NCBI GenBank assembly: GCA_964606895.1
Contig: CAZSHX010000090.1
Location: 1-15,845, forward strand
Source of the DNA: CAZSHX01 sp964606895
Lineage (GTDB): Bacteria; Bacteroidota; Ignavibacteria; Kapaibacteriales; UBA2268
Direction of reading: 5' to 3'
DNA: 15,845 nucleotides
Part shown: piece by piece, positions 5,778 to 13,795 of the stretch
Numbering within the stretch: the stretch's first letter is position 1
Layout of the letters: the number at the start of each line of letters is the position of its first letter
Notes under the pieces: generated by a model
The model's input: only the letters and a program-made list of their open reading frames with translations
The model's database searches: none
Told to the model about the DNA's origin: nothing
Translations under genes and position numbers: made by a program

Positions 5778-7130
5778 TTAAATAATCAGCTTTCTTATGC
5801 TTTCAACAATTCGTTTTTCGTCTGCCGAATCTGCGGGCATAGCGTCAAGCTTGATTAATTCGGGGAATTGCTTCAGCAAACCCGAATTCTCCAGATAACG
5901 CTCAAGAATAGACTGCCCTCCCACTGTCCATGAATTTTTGGCGACTGAAATTCCAATTCGGTTAGCATAGCGGAGCATCTTTTTGGTTTCTTCCAACATC
6001 TGCTTGCCGTCCTCTTCCCAATCGTCGCCGTCGGTACCGTGAAAGACATAAATGTTGTAATCTTTGGCAAGCTGTTCTTCTTCGACAATTTTATTGACAA
6101 GTTCGAAAGCAGGATAGACATTTGTTCCGCCTGCCACCTGCGAACGATAGTAGGTGTAGAAATCGGGAACTTCCTTTGCCGTAGTGTCGTGCAGAATAAA
6201 CCTTGAAATTACGTTTTTCTGATACTGATACATCAGCCAGCTATAAATATACAGATGCTGAGTTACAACAACTTCAGTAGGTTTGTCCTGCATCGAACCC
6301 GAATAATCGCGTAGGAAAAACACGACTGCCTGACTTTCGTAATCTTTCTCTTTCGACATAATACGGTAAACGTGGTCCTTCGGATTAATGAGCAGGTCAT
6401 CGGGATTAAACTCTTCGTCCTGTTTTACTCTGCCGAGCAGAATATTTGTCTGAACAACTCTTTTTAAGGTTTCTTTCAGGTCAATCACCTGACCGAAGCC
6501 GCGATTTCTGTCAGTTAAATCATACGTAAATTTGGAAAAAGATGGTTTCCTTCCCTTTTGTTTCAGATTCGGAAGCTGAAACTTTTCAGTCAGAACTTTC
6601 CCCAAATCGAAAGCTTCGGAAGTCATATCGTGCGACGACTCGGAGCCTTGACCTGCACCTGTTCCTTCGCCTTCTCCTGCTTCGGGTTCAGCCTGCTGTT
6701 CGCCGATAACTTCACCTTCCTGACCCTCACCCGAACCGCCTGTATTTTCTTCGCCATCTTCGGTAATCGAATTGTCGTGGTAGAATTTCGGTTCGGTGGT
6801 TGTGGGAACAAGAATTATAGTATTCTTGCCATCCTTGCCCGATTTTCCGATTTTCCCAAGACGAATCTTGCGTGGGAAACCGTCATTCTCGCGTTGCTTG
6901 TCGCGGTCGAGCAATTCGTCAAGTGACTGTAGGCTAACAGTTCCATCCGGTTTTGAAGGAACAGTAGCCTGCAAAACTTCCATATCGCTATGGTCATAAA
7001 AACCAACGGACGAAGGAAAATCACTTAACTCCGGCGATTGCCTTTCCGAAATAATTTCCAGTTCCCGACGCATTGCCTCATTAGAGAATTGAGGATTTTC
7101 AGGCTGACTATTTTTAATATTTTTTTTCAT
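5778..7130 (-). CDS. yeaH: DUF444 (UPF0229) von Willebrand A domain protein, YeaH/YhbH family, 450 aa
   Basis: Partner of the PrkA/YeaG kinase in a conserved cytoplasmic stress or starvation signalling module; its biochemical activity is undefined. The N-terminal region (about 20-110) carries the family's conserved segments (FPRKIRLGKIGK). A Gly/Glu-rich acidic linker spans about 124-168. The C-terminal half is a VWA-like domain with an intact MIDAS: DYSGS (Asp275, Ser277, Ser279), GGTN with Thr336, and TDGDDW (367-371). Length is near the family norm. There is no signal peptide. It starts 14 nt after the prkA stop, so it is the second gene of the operon, and a terminator follows at 5681-5718. 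The spoVR/ycgB-type third gene often found beside it is absent here; the downstream DNA is a decayed T9SS fragment. Confidence 0.92.
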   Translation of the reverse strand: MKKNIKNSQPENPQFSNEAMRRELEIISERQSPELSDFPSSVGFYDHSDMEVLQATVPSKPDGTVSLQSLDELLDRDKQRENDGFPRKIRLGKIGKSGKDGKNTIILVPTTTEPKFYHDNSITEDGEENTGGSGEGQEGEVIGEQQAEPEAGEGEGTGAGQGSESSHDMTSEAFDLGKVLTEKFQLPNLKQKGRKPSFSKFTYDLTDRNRGFGQVIDLKETLKRVVQTNILLGRVKQDEEFNPDDLLINPKDHVYRIMSKEKDYESQAVVFFLRDYSGSMQDKPTEVVVTQHLYIYSWLMYQYQKNVISRFILHDTTAKEVPDFYTYYRSQVAGGTNVYPAFELVNKIVEEEQLAKDYNIYVFHGTDGDDWEEDGKQMLEETKKMLRYANRIGISVAKNSWTVGGQSILERYLENSGLLKQFPELIKLDAMPADSADEKRIVESIRKLII

Positions 7131-7144
7131 TTTAAATTATCCCA

Positions 7145-9226
7145 TCAGCTTGCATCGTCCTGAGTACAGAAGTATTCAATAGTCTTTTGGGCACAAGTAT
7201 GGCAATAGTCAAGTTTATTAATCATTGTGTCGAGCATTCGGTTGTGAAGTTTCTGGTTTTCTTCGTTGGTGCGGTTGGCAAGGGCTCCCACAAGACTTCC
7301 TGCTCCTGCGACATCAGATTTGAGGCGGACATCGGTAACTGCTTTAACCAAATCGTTGTTATCCATAAAATCATAGTTGGGGTCCTGATTCATCTTCTGC
7401 CCATAAATCTTTGTAATCGTTGTGCGGAAGCTTTGTTTCTGTTCGTTGTTTTTCAAACCTAATCTGTCTTCGACACTATTAATGAATGATTCATCAATTT
7501 TGAGTGAAACAAGTTTTCCGGTTTGCGGGTCTTTGTACGACCAGATTTTGTCGGGTCCAAGATTTTTAGCATCAATACCGATTATCATATTAACATAATT
7601 CAAAACATCTTTCTGAACAGCATCGGGCTGGTCCATATAGGCATTAAATATAGCCGCCATGATGTTTTTTCTGTGGAGGCTGTGGGCAATTCGCAAGTCA
7701 TTCAGATATTTGATTCTGTCTGCAGGGTCTTGTACATAATCAAGGATTACGCTTTCCATTGCCGGGAATGCATCTCCTGCATACATACATTTGCCTTCCT
7801 GGGTTTCAGACCTTTCCAAAAGAACCTGAATAGCCCGCCCGAGATTTCTGTGTCCCAAACCTTTTTGACCGAATCTGTGAGTAATATCAGGGTCTGTGTT
7901 CAACTCGGAAATAACTTCGGTCAGTGTTTTAATGCTCTTTTCGCCTGCAACTTCGCCTGCGGCAAGTTTCATCATCTCAACAGGGGTAAGTTTGTCGGAA
8001 TGAGGCATTCTGGAAAGAACAACAGCAACAGAAACGGCATAATTCAAATTGGGGTCAATGTGCATTGTTTCGTTCAAAAACGTAGTTTTATCTTTGCCGC
8101 CGACAGCAAAAGCGGTTAGCTCTTTCTGCAAACGATAGTTGGTATTGTGAGCCATATACGACAGACGGCAACGGTCAACAATCGGAGCCTGTTCTTTCTC
8201 TTCAAGGAATTTAGCAAATTCCGAATTGTTGCTGGTGGCGATAATCAATGTATCAATGGGCCATTTGAAGCCTTCGATGTCAATAGTTCTATTTTGAATA
8301 ACACCAAGATAGACCTGAACCAAATCGCGTTTATTTTTGAAAATTTCATCGGCAAAGTGGATACCGCCACCCGCTACTCTTGCCAAAGCTCCGCGACGCA
8401 AGTCGAAACGATATGGATTGGTTGTATCGGTAATATGTAAAAGTCTTGAAATAGATTCTTCACCAAGTAAATCAACTGCCGAAGAAGTGATTTTATCCTT
8501 TGCGGCATATTTGCCTGTTAGTGTTCCACGCGATTCACTTATCGGAATGGGCAATATCTGAACGAATTCCTTTGTTTTTTCAATATCACCATCGCAAAAA
8601 TCTCTAATCTGATGGAAAATAAAGTCAGAACAAGCACCCAAAGGACGGAAGCTTTTGAAAAGTTTATGAATCAGTTCGTCCCCTGCACCCATTTGTGCAA
8701 GATATTCCTTAGCTGATTCTTTTTCGTCAAACAGATTCATTGCAAGCACCATCGGGTCCTCGAATGTTTGCGATTCGACAGAAGTAATTTTGCCGTAGCC
8801 GCCAAGTTTGTCAAGATTGTTAAAACGGAAAGTAAATCTTCTATTCGGGGGAAGTGAAATAAAATCACGATAAAGCTTATTGAGCAAGTCAACAAAGAAA
8901 GTTTTTCCGTTACCGGGTTCTCCGATTAAAACAAATGCCATTTCAGAAGATGAACCACCCTCGGCGGCATCTTTGACAAACGAAACAAAGCTGTTTATCT
9001 CGTCGAACATACCAATGATATGCTTGCCCGGTTTACGAAAAACTTTGAAATCATAAGTAGATTTGCCGTTGACGGTTACCCTCTCGATTTGCTTCGGGTC
9101 TTCGAGCACCATGCGGGAAACCGACTGAAATGCGTTTTCGAATTTACGTTCGCCCGAGATTACCGCTTTGATATGAGCATCAAGGGAATTAGGAATCAAT
9201 ACTGATTTTTGTGTCTGCTGTTTCAT
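7145..9226 (-). CDS. prkA: PrkA/YeaG-family serine protein kinase with AAA+ domain, 693 aa
   Basis: AAA+ ATPase/kinase paired with DUF444 proteins; in other bacteria it is linked to nutrient stress and sporulation signalling. Walker A is GEPGNGKTF (102-110), Walker B GIHFADEIF (288-296, D293 E294), sensor 1 IIATSNNSEF (328-337), then DRCRLSYM. The C-terminal region is the kinase-like part. It is somewhat longer than the roughly 640-residue E. coli YeaG and ends in CHTCAQKTIEYFC, a CxxC-type cluster that might bind metal. The start at 9226 is preferred because GGAGGTGG lies 7 nt upstream and because the ATG at 9292 falls inside the proposed -7 promoter element. It is first in the operon with the DUF444 gene and has its own promoter (9319-9290). 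Confidence 0.92.
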   Translation of the reverse strand: MKQQTQKSVLIPNSLDAHIKAVISGERKFENAFQSVSRMVLEDPKQIERVTVNGKSTYDFKVFRKPGKHIIGMFDEINSFVSFVKDAAEGGSSSEMAFVLIGEPGNGKTFFVDLLNKLYRDFISLPPNRRFTFRFNNLDKLGGYGKITSVESQTFEDPMVLAMNLFDEKESAKEYLAQMGAGDELIHKLFKSFRPLGACSDFIFHQIRDFCDGDIEKTKEFVQILPIPISESRGTLTGKYAAKDKITSSAVDLLGEESISRLLHITDTTNPYRFDLRRGALARVAGGGIHFADEIFKNKRDLVQVYLGVIQNRTIDIEGFKWPIDTLIIATSNNSEFAKFLEEKEQAPIVDRCRLSYMAHNTNYRLQKELTAFAVGGKDKTTFLNETMHIDPNLNYAVSVAVVLSRMPHSDKLTPVEMMKLAAGEVAGEKSIKTLTEVISELNTDPDITHRFGQKGLGHRNLGRAIQVLLERSETQEGKCMYAGDAFPAMESVILDYVQDPADRIKYLNDLRIAHSLHRKNIMAAIFNAYMDQPDAVQKDVLNYVNMIIGIDAKNLGPDKIWSYKDPQTGKLVSLKIDESFINSVEDRLGLKNNEQKQSFRTTITKIYGQKMNQDPNYDFMDNNDLVKAVTDVRLKSDVAGAGSLVGALANRTNEENQKLHNRMLDTMINKLDYCHTCAQKTIEYFCTQDDAS

Positions 9227-9233
9227 ATTTTTG

Positions 9234-9241
9234 CCACCTCC
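9234..9241 (-). promoter_or_regulatory. Strong Shine-Dalgarno of prkA
   Basis: GGAGGTGG on the minus strand ends 7 nt before the ATG at 9226. Strong sites are rare in this window, and this one decides the start over the upstream in-frame ATG at 9292. Confidence 0.75.
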
Positions 9242-9289
9242 GTTATTCGCTGTGGTTTTTGAAAATTTATAAATTATTTTTTCTAAAAT

Positions 9290-9319
9290 CAAAATTACAC
9301 AATTTTATACGAAAACAAA
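9290..9319 (-). promoter_or_regulatory. Bacteroidota-type promoter of prkA-yeaH
   Basis: On the minus strand TTTG (9319-9316) is followed, after 18 nt, by TAATTTTG (9297-9290), matching the TTTG...TAnnTTTG consensus of the Bacteroidota housekeeping sigma factor. It lies wholly between the HAD gene stop (9331) and the prkA start, leaving a leader of about 55-60 nt. This suggests prkA is transcribed separately from the HAD gene. Confidence 0.6.
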
Positions 9320-9330
9320 AAAATAATGAT

Positions 9331-10014
9331 TCAAATTAAATTAAAAATTCTTTCCGTCTCCGTAAAGTCCTTTATAATATGAGCAGGATTTAATGAATTA
9401 AGCCTGCCTGTTCCGTGGAAATCCACACCGATAAAATCAATTCCAAGAATTTCGGCGGCTCTGAAATCCCATTCGCCGTCACCGAAATATATTATTTTCT
9501 CGAATTTTTTAATCCCTCTTTTGCTTTTGACTTTTTCTAAAACATTAGTTATAATTTGAAATCTCTTATCCGATTCGTCAGAATTCGAATAAAATATATC
9601 ATTTGCAGATATGCCGATTGAATCGAGCTTCAGCCATCCGGATTCTTTCCAGCTTCCCGTCGCAAAACCCACGATAATATTCTCAGACTGATTTAACAGT
9701 TCCACGAAATTTCGGGAACCCGTAACTGCTGTAAATTTCTCGGGAAAATTATTTCTTTGGAAATTGAGTATCTGAAGAAACTTATGTTTAACCGTATGAT
9801 AAGCATTTTCGGGAAATTCGCCGCCAAAATGATTTTCGAGCAACTGCAATGTTATGCCTGAGTCGGTTCCTGAAGTACGGATTTTAATTTCCTGCCATTC
9901 TTTTTCATCAGGTACGATGGAAAAAGTTTCCTGCAGAGTCTGCCTGTAGGAAGAGTCGTCAACCGAAGTGGTATCGGTCAGAGTGCCGTCAATATCGAAA
10001 ATTACAAGTTTCAT
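9331..10014 (-). CDS. HAD-superfamily hydrolase, phosphoglycolate-phosphatase-like, 227 aa
   Basis: Cytoplasmic phosphatase of the haloacid dehalogenase fold. Motif I is FDIDGT with nucleophile Asp7 and acid/base Asp9. Motif II is FATGS (Thr119). The motif III basic residue is Lys150 or Arg151 (SDKRFQ). Motif IV is FGDGEWD (Asp179, Asp183), binding Mg2+. The helical cap between motifs I and II (about 14-95) is the C1 type seen in Gph/beta-phosphoglucomutase relatives. The substrate cannot be read from sequence; GDGEWD differs from the usual GD(S/T)xxD. It lies 104 bp upstream of prkA on the same strand, but a promoter in the gap argues for separate transcription. No signal peptide, no clear Shine-Dalgarno. 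Confidence 0.85.
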   Translation of the reverse strand: MKLVIFDIDGTLTDTTSVDDSSYRQTLQETFSIVPDEKEWQEIKIRTSGTDSGITLQLLENHFGGEFPENAYHTVKHKFLQILNFQRNNFPEKFTAVTGSRNFVELLNQSENIIVGFATGSWKESGWLKLDSIGISANDIFYSNSDESDKRFQIITNVLEKVKSKRGIKKFEKIIYFGDGEWDFRAAEILGIDFIGVDFHGTGRLNSLNPAHIIKDFTETERIFNLI

Positions 10015-10180
10015 AAATACTGTACAAATTAAACATTCGTAAATATATGAATAATTTTGGAAATTATTTTATTAAATATTTTTGAAAATAGATCTTCGAT
10101 GGATTATAAGATTTTATGAGCGATACGGTTATCAAAATTGAGTAGAGGAAGCTAAGAAAAGGATTATTAATTAAATTTCC

Positions 10181-10726
10181 CTACTTAGTCGTTTTTTCCC
10201 CAATTTTAGTTAAAACGCTGTCCACAGGTTCCCATAGCTCAATTTTATTTCCGTCGGGGTCCATAATGTGTACAAATTTGCCGTATTCTACCGCTTCAAT
10301 TTTATCAACAATCGTAACACCATTTTCTTTTAGTTTTTTCACCAGCCCTTCGATATTCTGAACTCTGTAATTTATCATAAATTCTTTTTTTGAAGGGGCG
10401 AAGTAGTCAGTCCCATTTTTAAACGGACTCCATATCAGATAATTGATTTCTTCAGGTCGGTTTGCATTTCTGAATTCGAAAGGCGAGCCATATTCATTTA
10501 TGGCAAGACCTAAGTTTCTGCCGTACCATTCCCGTGTTTCTTTTGGATTATCGGAACCGAAGAAAATCCCGCCTATGCCTGTTACTCTTGGGATGGTATC
10601 GTTTGCTATCGTCTCAATTTTTTCAGTTTTGCTTGTTTTGTCTTTCATTTCGTTTTGTGAATATGCTGTTGTAATGCAACTTGCAACCAACAGTGCGAGA
10701 ATTATAAGTTTCATTGTAGTTTTCAT
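10181..10726 (-). CDS. Exported VOC (glyoxalase/bleomycin-resistance fold) protein, 181 aa
   Basis: The vicinal-oxygen-chelate domain fills residues about 46-168: VTGIGGIFFGSDNPKETREWYGRNLGL opens the first beta-alpha-beta half, and FVHIMDPDGNKIELWEP (151-167) is the hallmark closing segment, with Glu163 a likely metal ligand. It is unusual in carrying an N-terminal export signal (residues 1-23). This could be cleaved by signal peptidase I after AYS, or VASC could be a lipobox with Cys17. Most members are cytoplasmic, so the role here is unclear; candidates are a metal-dependent dioxygenase, an isomerase/lyase or a binding protein. The linker 24-45 is charged and probably disordered. The start is uncertain by four residues (Met1 or Met5). 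A 165-bp gap to the HAD gene holds nothing I can name. Confidence 0.8.
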   Translation of the reverse strand: MKTTMKLIILALLVASCITTAYSQNEMKDKTSKTEKIETIANDTIPRVTGIGGIFFGSDNPKETREWYGRNLGLAINEYGSPFEFRNANRPEEINYLIWSPFKNGTDYFAPSKKEFMINYRVQNIEGLVKKLKENGVTIVDKIEAVEYGKFVHIMDPDGNKIELWEPVDSVLTKIGEKTTK

Positions 10727-10871
10727 TTTAATTATTATTTTATAAATTAATAAAAAGTTTGTTTGTTGTGTTTTTACATTTGAGATAACATTAGTTCAGA
10801 TAGAGTCAGATTAAAATTGTTTGATAAAACTAACTATTGCTTTTAGCAAGTGAGAGTTTCAAGATTTTACC

Positions 10872-11537
10872 CTATTCAATCAATATTATTGACAGATAGT
10901 CAATAAGAAAATCTTTGAGAAAAGTATCAATTTCTTTGTCAGTTTTTCCATCTTTTTTGGAATCCTCTTTAAGATTCTTGTATTCATCAGTCTTTTTGAA
11001 AACTTCAAATTGCTTTTGTCTATACTTTTTGTATTCCTTGTGATTTAATTTAATTTCTTTTTTTAAGTTTCCCTTATCTATCTCTAAAAGAATATAATTA
11101 TTAAAAGTCGAACCGTAACCGAGATGGACATAATTAACAATTTTGCCATAAGGAAGAACTAACATACCTGTCAGCCAATCAATCTTAATTTGAGTCGTAT
11201 CGGGGAATACTTCATTTAAAATACTTTGATATTTTAGGTCATTTTCATTTCCACTTGATGTATCACTAACTTCAATTTCAATATCCTTTAATAAAAGAGA
11301 ATTGTTCCTAATTTCAAATGTAGCAATATAATCACGCCAATTTGAAGTTGATAATATATCGTTTTTTGGTCTTTTATCAGGATATTTATCAAAGTATTCT
11401 TCTAATGGATTGTTAAACAAGGCGTATTTTTTGCCATTGTAAATGATCCTATCAGATTGCTGTGCAGTAGCGAATACTTGAAAATAAAAAAATGGTATTA
11501 GCAGGAGAAATAGTATTATTTTCATTTTCAATCTCAT
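10872..11537 (-). CDS. Exported protein of unknown function, 221 aa
   Basis: I do not recognise a named family. A signal peptide (about 1-25, FATA|QQ) indicates export. The mature protein opens with RIIYNGKKYALFNNPLEEYF, a Bacteroidota-looking motif with conserved-type NPLEEYF and KYPDKRP. A beta-rich middle follows (about 70-155: IATFEIRNNSLLLKDIEIEV, WLTGMLVLPYGKIV), then a highly charged Lys-rich helical tail (about 158-208) and a hydrophobic end LIDYLSIILIE. The tail could bind a partner or the membrane surface. It is divergent from the operon at 11808, sharing a 270-bp control region, and has a TATATTTG element upstream. The start could be Met1 or Met5. Confidence 0.65.
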   Translation of the reverse strand: MRLKMKIILFLLLIPFFYFQVFATAQQSDRIIYNGKKYALFNNPLEEYFDKYPDKRPKNDILSTSNWRDYIATFEIRNNSLLLKDIEIEVSDTSSGNENDLKYQSILNEVFPDTTQIKIDWLTGMLVLPYGKIVNYVHLGYGSTFNNYILLEIDKGNLKKEIKLNHKEYKKYRQKQFEVFKKTDEYKNLKEDSKKDGKTDKEIDTFLKDFLIDYLSIILIE

Positions 11538-11587
11538 TATTATTTTATAGTCTTCTCGTTTATCTACATACTCTCAATAAACCAATG

Positions 11588-11595
11588 CAAATATA
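11588..11595 (-). promoter_or_regulatory. Possible -7 element for the exported unknown protein
   Basis: The minus strand reads TATATTTG, a perfect TAnnTTTG, about 50 nt before the ATG at 11537. No TTTG/TTG is found about 18-20 nt further upstream, so only half of the promoter is supported. Confidence 0.4.
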
Positions 11596-11703
11596 GTAAA
11601 AATATCGTTAATATGCTCATATATTACGTATAACAATAGTGCAGTTCGGGTTATGACATTTCTTTGACAAATCTCAGATTAAAACAAGATAAATCAATGA
11701 CTA

Positions 11704-11732
11704 TTGTTTTACATTTCATTTACTTACCTTTG
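11704..11732 (+). promoter_or_regulatory. Bacteroidota-type promoter of the barrel-GDPD-barrel operon
   Basis: TTG (11704-11706) is followed, after 18 nt, by TACCTTTG (11725-11732). The leader to the ATG at 11808 would be about 70 nt. GGAG at 11797-11800 is the ribosome binding site, 7 nt before the start. Confidence 0.6.
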
Positions 11733-11807
11733 ACAACACGCCTCTCCAAATCAGCTAATTTGCACTTGGAACTTGACATTAATTAACAAAAACATTGGAG
11801 AAACAAA

Positions 11808-12545
11808 ATGAAAACTTTATCAAAAAACAGAGCAAACTCAAAAAGAGTTTCAAAGACAGCATTATTGCTTTTGGTTTTAGTAAATTTAACACTAAATTTG
11901 TATTCCTATGAAATGGATTATGAAGACCTTTATAGCAAAAAAATAATGAAAAGCAGTGTTGAAGGCATGCTCGGTGTTTCAGTCGTAATGATGCCAAGAG
12001 CAATAGTCGAAGAAGAAATAGCTCAGGTGCCGTTGCTTAACCTCGGTATGAGTTACAGTCTTAAAGAAGGATTATCCGTAGAAAGCAAACTTATGACTAA
12101 TTATTTGACAAATAGTTTATCGGTTGGTGTGAAAAAAACAAAAACATGGGATAATGCTTACGGCTCATTCACGAACATGACAGAAGTATGGTACGGAACG
12201 GCAAGAATGAGTGGATTCAAAGCAAATGCTTATGGCTTGAAAATATACCCAAGTGTTACTCTCGGGACAAAAATGAATGATTACAAACTTGAAGTTAAGG
12301 CAGAAGCAATGCTCAACATAAAACAAACTTCAAAAGTTGACAATACTCCTTTCCAGAAAGAGCACAAACTTTTAACAGGTGTGAATATGTCGCTAATGCT
12401 CAAACATAAAGTATGGAGAAAAAATGAAGTTGTTCTTGGTGTGCAGATGAACTATTCCGAACCGTCGCATCTGGTTTGGCTTGCATTCTCTGAAGTTCAA
12501 AAATGGTCAGTATATCCACAATTCACTTTAGGTTATTCTTTATGA
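11808..12545 (+). CDS. Outer-membrane beta-barrel-like protein, 245 aa
   Basis: A long basic n-region (KNRANSKRVSK) and the hydrophobic stretch TALLLLVLVNLTLNLYS form the export signal. The mature part is a series of alternating strands (LLNLGMSYSL, LSVESKLMTNYL, SLSVGVKKTK, YGLKIYPSVTLGTKM, YKLEVKAEAML, NEVVLGVQMNYS, SVYPQFTLGYSL), typical of a small outer-membrane barrel with an aromatic-rich last strand. The specific family is not recognised. GGAG lies 7 nt before the ATG, and the promoter is at 11704-11732. The stop overlaps the next start (ATGA, 12542-12545), so it is translationally coupled to the phosphodiesterase and probably works with it at the outer membrane, for example as a channel or scaffold (inference). 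Confidence 0.75.
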   Translation: MKTLSKNRANSKRVSKTALLLLVLVNLTLNLYSYEMDYEDLYSKKIMKSSVEGMLGVSVVMMPRAIVEEEIAQVPLLNLGMSYSLKEGLSVESKLMTNYLTNSLSVGVKKTKTWDNAYGSFTNMTEVWYGTARMSGFKANAYGLKIYPSVTLGTKMNDYKLEVKAEAMLNIKQTSKVDNTPFQKEHKLLTGVNMSLMLKHKVWRKNEVVLGVQMNYSEPSHLVWLAFSEVQKWSVYPQFTLGYSL

Positions 12546-13795
12546 GAAAAGCAAAAAAAATATTATCAATAATCATTTTAACAGCCCTTTGCAGTTGCTC
12601 CGATGACATGATAAACAAATCTTCTTTTGGAGAAAGTCAGTTAATCAAAGGCAGTGCAAGGTTGAATGATAAAATGAAAAAGAAAATTAACGGGATATAT
12701 AAAGTGATTGACGGTAAAAATAAATTCGGGGAAAAAGTTGTTGCGAAATGGGTTGGGGACACTCTCTCGTTATTTACAGGCAAAGACTATGCGAATTTCA
12801 TATTACGTGGTGGAATTCTGGACACAATGCTGATTTTCAAAGGCGAATGGAAATTTTCTTTTTCTCAGGATATTTATTTATCAAGGCTTTATGTTAATTA
12901 CAGCGAAGGTGCTAAAGAATTGCTCAATGGTTCGGACTCTATCTCCAAAATAATTTTTCGTGGGAAAACAGGAAATAGTGCCGATAAGCTAGCCGATGAT
13001 TTTTCGTTTGAACTTGAAAGAAATGTTGATTATTCCAATCAGCAATTCCAGATACTTGCCCACCGCGGCGGTAGCAGTAGCTACAAAGGTATTGCAACTG
13101 CAGAAAACAGCCTTGCAATGATTAGACTTGGCGAGAAATACGGAGCAACAGGAATTGAAATTGATATACGGCTTACAAAAGACAAAGTTCCGATATTATT
13201 TCATGATGATAATTTTAGCGAAAGAGTTGTTAATGGTCAGTTCTTTGTGGGGTTGGTTTCGAACTACACCTATTCACATATTCAGTCATTTTGTACTCTG
13301 AAAAACGGTGAAACGATTCCCACACTCAGGCAAGCTCTTGATGCTGTGCTGAATGAAACAACATTGTCTTTGGTATGGCTTGATGTTAAATCTGCCGAAA
13401 CAATTAATTTAATAATGCCAATTCAAATTGAATATAATGAAAAAGCAAAGAAAATGGGGCGTAATAAACTCGAAATTATGGTGGGACTTGCGTTGGATGA
13501 GACAGTTGATGCGTATTTATCCAATCCTCTTCGCGAAAATTCTCCTGCAGTTTGCGAACTGGATTTTGGGAAAGTAACGAAGACCAATGCTCCCGTTTGG
13601 GGTCCAAGATGGACTATGGGCAAAATGGAAGGCGAAATTGACGAGATGCACAAGGAAGGCAAAAAGGTTTTTATCTGGACGATTGACATGCCCGAAAACT
13701 TGAAATTGTTTATGGAAAATTTAAAGACTGACGGAATTCTATCCAACTATCCAACAATGGTGGCTTATGAATATTATACAAGATATCAAAAATAA
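12542..13795 (+). CDS. Glycerophosphodiester phosphodiesterase lipoprotein with extra N-terminal domain, 417 aa
   Basis: Expected to hydrolyse glycerophosphodiesters to glycerol-3-phosphate and an alcohol, at the envelope surface. The lipoprotein signal ends LCSC with Cys19 the likely lipid site. The TIM-barrel GDPD domain spans about 170-412: LAHRGG (His174, Arg175), AENS (187-190), EIDIRLTKD (Glu206, Asp208), ILFHDD (His221), WLDVK (Asp281, Lys283), FIWTID and DGILSNYP. Catalytic residues look intact. Residues about 40-160 form an additional beta-rich domain (GIYKVIDGKNKFGEK, KWVGDTLSLFTG) not found in GlpQ or UgpQ. The start at 12542 (ATGA overlap with the barrel gene) is chosen over 12503, which would bury the lipoprotein signal. 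The next barrel gene starts inside its 3' end. Confidence 0.9.
   Translation: MRKAKKILSIIILTALCSCSDDMINKSSFGESQLIKGSARLNDKMKKKINGIYKVIDGKNKFGEKVVAKWVGDTLSLFTGKDYANFILRGGILDTMLIFKGEWKFSFSQDIYLSRLYVNYSEGAKELLNGSDSISKIIFRGKTGNSADKLADDFSFELERNVDYSNQQFQILAHRGGSSSYKGIATAENSLAMIRLGEKYGATGIEIDIRLTKDKVPILFHDDNFSERVVNGQFFVGLVSNYTYSHIQSFCTLKNGETIPTLRQALDAVLNETTLSLVWLDVKSAETINLIMPIQIEYNEKAKKMGRNKLEIMVGLALDETVDAYLSNPLRENSPAVCELDFGKVTKTNAPVWGPRWTMGKMEGEIDEMHKEGKKVFIWTIDMPENLKLFMENLKTDGILSNYPTMVAYEYYTRYQK

Noticed and set aside
6558..6926. Plus-strand open frame opposite the DUF444 gene
   Set aside because: It is antisense to the Gly/Glu-rich linker and conserved segments; its Phe/Ser/Cys-rich translation is an artefact of the opposite strand.
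7523..8119. Long open frame on the plus strand (198 codons) opposite prkA
   Set aside because: It is antisense to strongly conserved AAA+/kinase coding sequence, has no recognisable domain, and its composition is what codon bias on the other strand produces.
9227..9292. An N-terminal extension of PrkA from the ATG at 9292
   Set aside because: The GGAGGTGG site 7 nt before 9226 and the TAATTTTG promoter element covering 9292 make the shorter start far more likely.
10770..10780. TACATTTG on the plus strand in the gap before the exported unknown gene
   Set aside because: It fits TAnnTTTG but points towards a gene on the opposite strand, with no plus-strand gene for about 1 kb.
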